This document shows positions 9,235-14,384 of a stretch of DNA of 15,351 nt, in pieces (position 1 is the stretch's first letter; each line of letters starts with the position of its first letter). The position numbers and the translations under genes were made by a program. The notes beneath the pieces are model-generated. The model made no database searches. It was not told where the DNA came from and saw only the letters and a program-made list of their open reading frames with translations. This DNA comes from Polyangiaceae bacterium (lineage in GTDB: Bacteria > Myxococcota > Polyangia > Polyangiales > Polyangiaceae), in assembly GCA_025936205.1 (NCBI GenBank), contig JAICTU010000200.1:1-15351 (forward strand), written 5' to 3'.

Positions 9235-9321
9235 AACTGGTTCCTGGGAACTGGTTCCTGGGAACTGGTTCCTGGGAACTGGCTCCTGGGAACTGGCTCC
9301 TGGGAACTGGTTCCTGGGAAC
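9231..9321. repeat. Tandem 14-bp self-complementary array, six full units plus a half
   Basis: The unit TGGGAACTGGTTCC repeats without gaps at 9231, 9245, 9259, 9273, 9287 and 9301, with a partial copy at 9315-9321. Units four and five read GGCTCC instead of GGTTCC. Written differently, the array is GGAAC-TG-GTTCC-TG repeated, and GGAAC is the reverse complement of GTTCC, so every block can pair with either neighbour and the whole array can fold on itself. It starts about 18 bases after the rpsT stop codon on the transcribed minus strand and is upstream of acs. Fourteen is not a multiple of three and no stop codons occur in the unit, hence open frames in several registers. There are no spacers, so it is not CRISPR. 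Confidence 0.9.
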
Positions 9322-9339
9322 CTGGCGTCGCCCTCCGCG

Positions 9340-9612
9340 TCAGCTACCGGCTGCGAGCTTGTTGAGCGCACGCTGCAAGCGCGAGCTCAAGCGAGCGGCT
9401 GCATTGCGATGCAACAGCCCCTTGCTGGCGGCGCGAGCAGCGGTGCGCGTCGCAGCGGCGACGACTTCCTGCGCGGTGGCAGCATTGCCACCGCTGATCG
9501 CGGCGCGAGCGCGCTTCAGGCTGCTGCGCAGGGCGCCCTGAACGAGGCGGTTGCGCGCCGTACGCCCGAAGCGTTGACGTGCGCGTTTGGCTGCAGAAAC
9601 GTGATTGGCCAT
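9340..9612 (-). CDS. rpsT: 30S ribosomal protein S20
   Basis: Small basic primary-binding protein of the 30S subunit (bS20), which contacts 16S rRNA helices 6, 9 and 44. The 90 residues begin [13 protein letters not shown] and keep the family pattern of three long helices: basic residues in the first 40, then alanine-rich helices with the [17 protein letters not shown] segment (67-83). The length is within the usual 86-90. The ATG at 9612 comes six bases after the stop of a 56-codon basic protein gene, with no Shine-Dalgarno, so it is probably translated by coupling. The stop is followed almost at once by the 14-bp array. S20 is autoregulated at translation in other bacteria; nothing in the sequence proves that here. 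Confidence 0.96.
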   Translation of the reverse strand: MANHVSAAKRARQRFGRTARNRLVQGALRSSLKRARAAISGGNAATAQEVVAAATRTAARAASKGLLHRNAAARLSSRLQRALNKLAAGS

Positions 9613-9618
9613 GGAAAA

Positions 9619-9789
9619 TTACTTTGCCGGGGCGCGCGCTGCCGCGGGCTCGTTGGAGGTGATGCCGGACTCGGGATCCAGCGGGAAAGCCGGCGTGCCG
9701 TTGCGCTTGAGGAAACGCTTGCGCTTCACGCCCAGCTTCTGGTCGCGGTTGTGACGCCGAGTCTTGGTCTGAGTAGTAGGAGAAACCAT
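9619..9789 (-). CDS. Small basic protein (56 aa) in the rpsT operon, unknown function
   Basis: An ATG at 9789 opens a 56-codon frame ending in TAA at 9619, six bases before rpsT. Residues 8-30 are strongly basic, with ten Lys/Arg in TKTRRHNRDQKLGVKRKR and the following FLKRN; then comes GTPAFPLDPE (31-40) and an Ala/Pro-rich tail. Codons end in G or C almost throughout, as in the neighbouring real genes, which argues for translation. It shares the promoter at 9903-9931 with rpsT. It is not a match I recognise to L32, L34, L36, THX or other small ribosomal proteins. The basic character and the operon partner suggest an RNA- or ribosome-binding role, which is inference only. There is no Shine-Dalgarno; the leader directly before the ATG is pyrimidine-rich. 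Confidence 0.75.
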   Translation of the reverse strand: MVSPTTQTKTRRHNRDQKLGVKRKRFLKRNGTPAFPLDPESGITSNEPAAARAPAK

Positions 9790-9895
9790 CGGAGGAAGAG
9801 GAGGGGGGTCAGGGGTGAGGGGTCAGGAAGGCCAAACCCGTACGCCGACAGCGGGGTGCCTCGAGAGCCGCCGGCCCAAGGGATCCCCAGAAGTG
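9790..9895 (-). promoter_or_regulatory. C-rich untranslated leader with three 7-bp repeats
   Basis: The predicted leader of the 56-codon gene/rpsT message, about 105 bases. Next to the ATG (9790-9827) the transcript strand is almost pure pyrimidine, and it holds three consecutive heptamers, TGACCCC, TCACCCC, TGACCCC (plus-strand positions 9819-9825, 9812-9818, 9805-9811). There is no Shine-Dalgarno. The opposite DNA strand has three runs of four or more G plus short G pairs and could form non-B structure. Confidence 0.45.
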
Positions 9896-9902
9896 GGGCG
9901 GG

Positions 9903-9931
9903 ACTATGACTACTGAAATCCGCCTTGTCAA
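9903..9931 (-). promoter_or_regulatory. Sigma-70 promoter for the 56-codon gene and rpsT
   Basis: On the minus strand TTGACA (9931-9926) is a perfect -35 box. After exactly 17 bases, CATAGT (9908-9903) matches the -10 consensus at four of six. Transcription would start near 9896. This is the best-looking promoter in the window. Two tandem 11-bp repeats lie immediately upstream. Confidence 0.6.
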
Positions 9932-9943
9932 AGCGTTTCCGGC

Positions 9944-9965
9944 GATATTCCCAGGATATTCCCAA
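9944..9965. repeat. Two tandem 11-bp repeats upstream of the rpsT-operon promoter
   Basis: GATATTCCCAG (9944-9954) and GATATTCCCAA (9955-9965) are adjacent and identical at ten of eleven positions. They are centred about 53 and 64 bases upstream of the predicted start, on the same helix face. Such a layout suits two molecules of an activator or an A/T-containing upstream element in an otherwise GC-rich region. Confidence 0.5.
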
Positions 9966-9989
9966 GGAAGGCCGCACCGGCTCGAGCCT

Positions 9990-10010
9990 CGAAAGTTCTT
10001 TGAACCTTCG
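9990..10010 (-). terminator. Hairpin after rpsA, possible terminator without U-tract
   Basis: CGAAAGTTC and GAACCTTCG pair over nine positions (one G-T wobble) around TTT, about 40 bases after the rpsA stop codon at 10050. No run of T follows on the minus strand, so termination by this hairpin alone is doubtful; it may protect the 3' end or mark a processing site. Confidence 0.4.
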
Positions 10011-10049
10011 GCCGGCGCCCATGAGCGGGCAGGAGGATCTGCGGCGCCG

Positions 10050-11849
10050 TTACTTCAGCTTGGCGCCGAGCAGGTCGCCCAGGGTTCCGAAACCGGCTTC
10101 CTTGGCCAGCTGCTTGCGATACTCGCGGTGGGCGCGACGCTCCTCGTCTTCCGCGTGCTGCTTGATGCTCAGCTTGGGCTCCATCCGACGCGGGTCGACG
10201 TCGATCACCTTCACGTCGAGGCGAGTCCCTTCCTTGAACTTCTTGCGCAGGTCGGTCCCGCGCATCGTTCCGGTCTGCCCGGCGGGGATGAAACCACGCG
10301 AGCTCCGGCCCGTGACGCCCAGGATGCGCACGATCAATCCAGCGGCCTCTGCCCGCACGACCTCCGCCTGCACCGAGCCGTTCTTCAGGATCTTCTGCTG
10401 CGCTTCGTCGCGCTTGGCCTCCGGCAGGGCCACGTGCAGCGATACCTTGCGATTCTTGATGTCGAAGTGGTGGATGACCACATCGAGTTCGTCGCCCACG
10501 GAGAGCAACTCGCGCGGATGCTCGACCTTCTTGTACCCGTACTGCGGGGCGGCGGTGATGTCGCTCATGTGGATGAGGCCGTCGATGTCGTCGTCCAGCT
10601 TGACGAAGGCACCGAAGGGCTCGAGGCGCGTGATCGTGGCCTTCAGGATCTTGCCGGGCGAGTACTTGCCGCGCGCCTCAGCCCACGGATCCTCCAGCAG
10701 CGCCTTGCGGCTCAGCCAGATCTTGCCGCGCTCGTCGATCTTGGTGATCTTCACCTCGATCTCTTGACCGGGCGAGAGCAGGTCTCCGATCTTGGCCTTC
10801 GGATCGTGGCTGGCTTCGGAGATGTGTACCAGCCCCTCCAGGCCACCCGCGTCAGCGAGCGCGATGAAGGCGCCCCACTCGACGACCGTGCGCACGGTGC
10901 CCTTCAGCACTTGACCCTCGGTCAGGTGCTGCAAGGCGGTCTTGCGGCGCTCGTGAGCCTCGGCCTCCAGCATCGGGCGCCTGGTGACGACGACGTCGCG
11001 CGCCTTCTCGTCACATTGCGTGACCTTGAACTCCATCACTTGGCCGAGCAGCGACGTGAAGTTCGCGTTCTGCGGATGAAGGTCCATGCCGGAAGCGGGT
11101 GCAAACGCCCGCAGCCCCTGGATCGAAACCTCGACGCCGCCCTTGATCACACCTGTGACCAGGCCCTTGATCAGAGTGCCGCTCTGGCTGACCTCGTGTA
11201 CCAAGGCCTTGGCGGCCTCTTCACGCAGCGGCTTGCGGCTGAGGACCACGAGCCCACCTCGCGAGCCGTCCCGCAACACGGACGCCACAAATCGATCTCC
11301 GACGGCTGGCACCAGATCGTCCGGCTCCATCTCGGAGCGATCGAAGATCGCGAGCGCTTTGCCCGCCAGATCGACCATGATCGCACCCTCGAGCACGGCG
11401 GTAACGCGCCCGAACACTTCTTCGCCCGTATGAAAGGGCGAACGCTCCGTGGGCGGGCGAGCATGGGGTCGAGCAGCACCGGCAGCCTCGCCGTTGGGGG
11501 CCTTCTTCTTCCGCTTGCGACGGCGCTTCTTCTTCGCCGCATCACCCGCGGCGGCTGCTTCGCCGTCGGCCGGAGCGGCGCCGGATTCCTCCCCGTCGTC
11601 GCCGCCTTCCTCGCCCGACGCGCCAGCGTCTGCCGGATCGCTCGCTTCGGCATCGCCCGAGCTATCAGACTCGGAGGTGGCGACCTCCGGAGCAGCGGCC
11701 TCTGAAGAAGTAGCAGCCTCTGAAGCGGCAGAGTCAGTACTGGCGACATCACCGGGTGTCACCGTGGACGCCGCCATCGCGACCGGCGGAGACTCGGCGT
11801 TGGCGGACGTCGCGTGCCCGTCGAATGAGGCGGAAGTTTGAACAGTCAT
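10050..11849 (-). CDS. rpsA: Ribosomal protein S1-type protein, five S1 domains, acidic/basic N-terminal extension
   Basis: RNA-binding protein that brings mRNA to the 30S subunit. From ATG 11849 it has 599 residues. Five S1 (OB-fold) repeats are visible at about 141-206, 224-292, 312-382, 400-475 and 491-565; the third and fourth are the most typical (GxVxxxxxWGAFIxL...GLVHISE and GxIxxxxPFGAFVKL...GLIHMSD). Before them is an extension of about 115 residues: Ala/Ser/Asp/Glu-rich and disordered (13-105), then an eleven-residue basic patch of K and R only (106-116). Escherichia coli S1 has six domains and no such extension. A TTG start at 11900 is rejected because it coincides with the -35 box of a good promoter. 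The leader is short and ends TCCCCCCA before the ATG, without Shine-Dalgarno. Whether this is the only S1 of the genome cannot be told here. Confidence 0.9.
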   Translation of the reverse strand: MTVQTSASFDGHATSANAESPPVAMAASTVTPGDVASTDSAASEAATSSEAAAPEVATSESDSSGDAEASDPADAGASGEEGGDDGEESGAAPADGEAAAAGDAAKKKRRRKRKKKAPNGEAAGAARPHARPPTERSPFHTGEEVFGRVTAVLEGAIMVDLAGKALAIFDRSEMEPDDLVPAVGDRFVASVLRDGSRGGLVVLSRKPLREEAAKALVHEVSQSGTLIKGLVTGVIKGGVEVSIQGLRAFAPASGMDLHPQNANFTSLLGQVMEFKVTQCDEKARDVVVTRRPMLEAEAHERRKTALQHLTEGQVLKGTVRTVVEWGAFIALADAGGLEGLVHISEASHDPKAKIGDLLSPGQEIEVKITKIDERGKIWLSRKALLEDPWAEARGKYSPGKILKATITRLEPFGAFVKLDDDIDGLIHMSDITAAPQYGYKKVEHPRELLSVGDELDVVIHHFDIKNRKVSLHVALPEAKRDEAQQKILKNGSVQAEVVRAEAAGLIVRILGVTGRSSRGFIPAGQTGTMRGTDLRKKFKEGTRLDVKVIDVDPRRMEPKLSIKQHAEDEERRAHREYRKQLAKEAGFGTLGDLLGAKLK

Positions 11850-11871
11850 TGGGGGGACCCTCGAGGCGTTC

Positions 11872-11900
11872 TCTATATCGCGCCTTTTGGCCTGTGCCAA
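11872..11900 (-). promoter_or_regulatory. Sigma-70 promoter of rpsA with an inverted repeat on the -35 box
   Basis: On the minus strand TTGGCA (11900-11895) matches the -35 at five of six, and after 17 bases TATAGA (11877-11872) matches the -10 at four of six. The start would be near 11865, giving a leader of only about 16 bases. The -35 is also the left arm of TTGGC-ACAG-GCCAA (11887-11900), a perfect 5-bp inverted repeat that could be a repressor site. Confidence 0.5.
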
Positions 11901-11920
11901 CCGGCGCTGCAGTTGCTGAA

Positions 11921-13027
11921 TCAGCGAGAGATGGGCAGATGGCGGTTCACTCCGCCGCTGCGGTCGATGTGCAGTGCGGTGCTTCCCGGCGCCACCACGT
12001 TGATGCTCGCAAACAGCCGCTCGGCGACAGTTATGAATGCCTGCGCCGTCTCGGAGCCCGGGGCCGCTTGCACCACCGGAATGCCGTTATCTCCGGCCAT
12101 GCGTACCGCTGGATCGATCGGGATCTGGCCGAGCAACGGCGCGCGCGCCATTGCTGCCACCTTCGCGCCGCCGCCACTGCCGAAGATTTCGTGGCGCTTC
12201 GAGCAGCCGTCGCACACGAAGTAGCTTTCGTTTTCCACCACGCCCAGCACCGGGATGCCCACCTTCTGAGCCATGGACACAGACTTGTAGACGTCCTGCA
12301 GCGCGACTTCCTGCGGAGTCGTCACGATCACGGCACCCGTGGAGCGCACGCGCTGCGAGAGCGTGAGGGCCACGTCGCCCGTGCCCGGAGGCAAGTCGAG
12401 GATCAAGAAATCCAGTTCGCCCCAGGCGACGTCCTTCAAAAATTGCAGCAGCGCGCTGTGCAGCATCGGGCCACGCCAGACCACGGCCGAGTGGGGTTCA
12501 TCCAGCAAGAAGCCGATGCTCATCAGCTTCACGCCGAAGCGCTGCAGGAGCTCGATCTTGGTGCCGTCCGTCGTCGGCCGGCCTTGCACGCCGAACATCG
12601 TGGGAATGCTAGGGCCGTAGATGTCCGCATCCAGCAGGCCCACGCGGTTGCCCAGACGGCTCAGCGCCAGCGCCAGGTTTGTGGCCACGGTGCTCTTTCC
12701 AACCCCGCCCTTGCCGCTCATCACCAGCACGACGTTCTTGGCGCCCGGCACCGGATCGTCGGCGGCGATGTTGCGCGAGGCAACCTCGGCCTTCCACGTG
12801 ATTTCGAGAGGAAGCCCCGCCCTGAGCGGCGCGAGGCGCTGCTCCACCAGTCGCTTCAGCTCCTCTTTGTGCGCGTAACCGGGATCGGCGCTGCACAGCA
12901 CGACGCGGACTGCGCTCGGCGTCACATCCAGTTCGCTGATCATGCGCAGCTCCAGCACGGAGCCCTGGAGACCCGGAACCTGAATGCCGCGCACGGCATC
13001 GACGAGAGCTTGCTGCGAGACGGCCAT
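11921..13027 (-). CDS. mrp: Mrp/NBP35-family iron-sulfur cluster carrier ATPase
   Basis: P-loop ATPase that binds and delivers 4Fe-4S clusters to apoproteins, also called ApbC. The 368 residues comprise an N-terminal MIP18/DUF59-like domain (about 4-85) and the ParA/MinD-like ATPase. Motifs seen are the deviant Walker A GKGGVGKST (105-113), DADIYGPS (133-140), a Walker B-like LDLPPGTGD (210-218) and the cluster-binding CDGC (272-275), which joins two subunits in the dimer. ATG 13027 is preceded by GGGGAGG at a 6-base spacing, a strong ribosome binding site. It lies 101 bases after the kinase-homologue gene and 71 before rpsA, which has its own promoter. No other cluster-assembly gene is present in the window. 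Confidence 0.96.
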   Translation of the reverse strand: MAVSQQALVDAVRGIQVPGLQGSVLELRMISELDVTPSAVRVVLCSADPGYAHKEELKRLVEQRLAPLRAGLPLEITWKAEVASRNIAADDPVPGAKNVVLVMSGKGGVGKSTVATNLALALSRLGNRVGLLDADIYGPSIPTMFGVQGRPTTDGTKIELLQRFGVKLMSIGFLLDEPHSAVVWRGPMLHSALLQFLKDVAWGELDFLILDLPPGTGDVALTLSQRVRSTGAVIVTTPQEVALQDVYKSVSMAQKVGIPVLGVVENESYFVCDGCSKRHEIFGSGGGAKVAAMARAPLLGQIPIDPAVRMAGDNGIPVVQAAPGSETAQAFITVAERLFASINVVAPGSTALHIDRSGGVNRHLPISR

Positions 13028-13095
13028 CTGGCGCCTCCCCTACAACAAATCAGGACGGATAACGAGTCACTCTCGGCGCAAAATACGCGCGTTCG

Positions 13096-13117
13096 CGAGC
13101 GGGGGGGCCCACGCTCG
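13096..13117 (-). terminator. Hairpin after the kinase-homologue gene, terminator-like
   Basis: CGAGCG and CGCTCG are perfect 6-bp arms around ten bases that themselves contain GGGCCC, so the loop can extend the stem. It lies 12 bases after the stop at 13129. On the minus strand TATTTTG follows about ten bases downstream, a weak T-stretch. It probably separates this gene from mrp, but efficiency is unclear. Confidence 0.4.
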
Positions 13118-13128
13118 GCGGCCGGTCG

Positions 13129-14265
13129 TCACTGCAGCCAAGCGGCGAGCAGCGCGCAGGCGATGCCGGCACCGACGCTCGCCAGAGCGAACAGCCAGGC
13201 GGCCCCCACGCTCGGATGGGACGCCAGATTCGTGCGCAGGTTGCGCCAGCGCCGCGACCAAGGGCCCACCTTGTCGCTCGGAAAGCGCGGATTGCGCAGC
13301 AGGGAGTCCGATACGCAGGAGTGCCGAAACGGCACGTCATTGCTGCATTCGGGGCCGAGGCTGGTCCGTTTCAGGGTCACCGGCGAGGCCACGGAGTTGG
13401 CCGGCATCGAAATCGGTTGGGACGGGCGGGGCGCGTTCACGAAGCGGATCGATGGCGGGCTCGATAGACGGATCTCCACCGGCCGCGTCGGTTCCTGAGC
13501 GAAGGGCGCCAGCGCAGCGGCAAAGGCTTGCGCCGACTCCGTGCGCTCGCGCGGGTTGGAACGCAGCGCTTCCCGCAGCACCGCGGTCAGCTCTGGAGGC
13601 ACGTGGCTGGACGACTCGGCCTCGGCGCCCGGGGGCACCCCATGCAGTAGAGCATGAAGCAACGCGGCTGCCGAATACACGTCCGCCCGCCGATCGACGT
13701 CGCCGCCCTGGCCATATTCTGGCGCGCGATAGCCGCCGGCGGGCGAGGGGTGCGGGCCGTCGCCGTGCATGTCCTCCAGGGCCTGAAAGAGCCCGAAATC
13801 AGTGACCTTTACCCAGGGAACACCGGGGCGCGGATAGGAGATGAGCACGTTGTTCGGGCTCAACGCTCCGTGGATCACGCCGTTGGCGTGCGCGTAGTCG
13901 AGTGCCGCCAAGATCTGCAGCGCCAGATCACAGGCGACTGCGACGGTGGCAGCGCTGCCCTCGTCGATCTCACGCTCCAGGGTACGTCCGCTGAGTTGCT
14001 CCGTCACGATGTACGGGGCACCGTCGATCTCGCCGATATCGAGCACGCTGGCGATGTTCGGGTGATCCAGGCCCGCTGCTTCCTTGGCCTTGGCCGTCAC
14101 CCGCTCGGCGACTCCCGGTCGACGAGCCATTGCGGGGTTGATCCACTTCACCGCCACCCGCTTGCCGAGCAGCAGGTTTTCCGCCTCGTACAAACTCCCC
14201 ACCGAGCCGCTGCCTAACGGCCGGACGATGACATAGCGTTCATCCAGAATCTGGCGCTCTTTCAC
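13129..14265 (-). CDS. Membrane-anchored Ser/Thr kinase homologue, probable pseudokinase
   Basis: Hanks-type kinase fold, 378 residues from GTG 14265. The glycine loop GSGSVG (18-23), ATP lysine K40, helix-C glutamate near E62, DFG (156-158) and the APE motif (181-183) are present. The catalytic loop reads HGALSPNN (132-139) where active kinases have HRDLKPEN: the catalytic aspartate is alanine (A134) and the loop lysine is serine, while the metal-binding asparagine N139 remains. It may therefore bind nucleotide without normal phosphotransfer. A Pro/Ser-rich linker (about 260-350) leads to one C-terminal membrane helix (353-376), so the kinase domain is cytoplasmic and tail-anchored. GTG is preceded by GAGG at a 7-base spacing; an ATG at 14310 would add 15 residues with A/T-ending codons unlike the gene, so I reject it. 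The partner is unknown; mrp follows. Confidence 0.85.
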   Translation of the reverse strand: MKERQILDERYVIVRPLGSGSVGSLYEAENLLLGKRVAVKWINPAMARRPGVAERVTAKAKEAAGLDHPNIASVLDIGEIDGAPYIVTEQLSGRTLEREIDEGSAATVAVACDLALQILAALDYAHANGVIHGALSPNNVLISYPRPGVPWVKVTDFGLFQALEDMHGDGPHPSPAGGYRAPEYGQGGDVDRRADVYSAAALLHALLHGVPPGAEAESSSHVPPELTAVLREALRSNPRERTESAQAFAAALAPFAQEPTRPVEIRLSSPPSIRFVNAPRPSQPISMPANSVASPVTLKRTSLGPECSNDVPFRHSCVSDSLLRNPRFPSDKVGPWSRRWRNLRTNLASHPSVGAAWLFALASVGAGIACALLAAWLQ

Positions 14266-14271
14266 GGAGGA

Positions 14272-14297
14272 GCCTCTCGTTCTCGAAGAACGGAGGC
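14272..14297 (-). promoter_or_regulatory. Leader hairpin covering the kinase-homologue ribosome binding site
   Basis: GCCTC-CGTTCT-TCG-AGAACG-A-GAGGC, read on the minus strand, is an 11-bp stem with one bulged A and a 3-base loop. Its 3' arm contains GAGG (plus 14273-14276), the Shine-Dalgarno of the GTG start at 14265. Folding would hide the ribosome binding site. The inner CGTTCT/AGAACG palindrome is also a plausible DNA operator. Confidence 0.5.
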
Positions 14298-14322
14298 GAG
14301 CACCAAACATTCAACGCAATCG

Positions 14323-14378
14323 CCACGAGGCGTTTCGCTGTGGCGCGCTTCACGCCCCGGCAGGTGAAACGCCGGTGG
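14323..14378 (-). other. Structured gap after the aldolase/dehydrogenase gene with two competing stems
   Basis: Just after the stop at 14385 the minus strand carries CCAC-GGCGTTTC (within 14378-14366) and GAAACGCC-GTGG (within 14336-14323), an 8-bp perfect stem extended by a second 4-bp helix. The same left part, GCGTTTCAC, can instead pair nine positions (one wobble) with GTGAAGCGC (14353-14345). Only one stem can form at a time. There is no U-tract, so it is not a standard terminator. Confidence 0.35.
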
Positions 14379-14384
14379 CTGGCT

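Larger units (their letters stand above)
8953..9339. other. 387-base intergenic region between rpsT and acs
   Basis: No convincing gene lies here. Read in the direction of the flanking genes (minus), it holds: the tandem 14-bp array just after the rpsT stop (9231-9321), a CCCAGG/CCTGGG inverted repeat at its far edge (9213-9234), an inverted repeat plus a -10-like box (9078-9104), a 24-base palindrome (9046-9069), and the acs ribosome binding site. Open frames on the plus strand through the array reflect the repeat, not coding. Confidence 0.7.

Noticed and set aside
9231..9321. Possible CRISPR array.
   Set aside because: Units are only 14 bp and contiguous, without spacers, and no cas gene is near.
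8953..9339. tRNA or known riboswitch in the rpsT-acs gap.
   Set aside because: No cloverleaf, T-loop or known aptamer core could be recognised by eye; a covariance-model search was not possible.
9037..9909. Long plus-strand open frames through the 14-bp array, encoding a repeated [18 protein letters not shown] peptide.
   Set aside because: The unit has no stop codon in any plus frame and its length is not a multiple of three, so every plus register stays open. The frame also runs antisense through rpsT and the 56-codon gene, and no domain is recognisable.
9726..10022. 98-codon minus-strand frame across the rpsT-operon promoter.
   Set aside because: It overlaps the better-supported 56-codon gene in another frame, covers the promoter boxes and has atypical composition.
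9906..11705. 599-codon plus-strand frame.
   Set aside because: Antisense shadow of the rpsA gene, whose S1 domains are clear.
11756..13498. 580-codon plus-strand frame.
   Set aside because: Antisense to mrp and the kinase homologue; His/Arg/Gln-rich with no domain.
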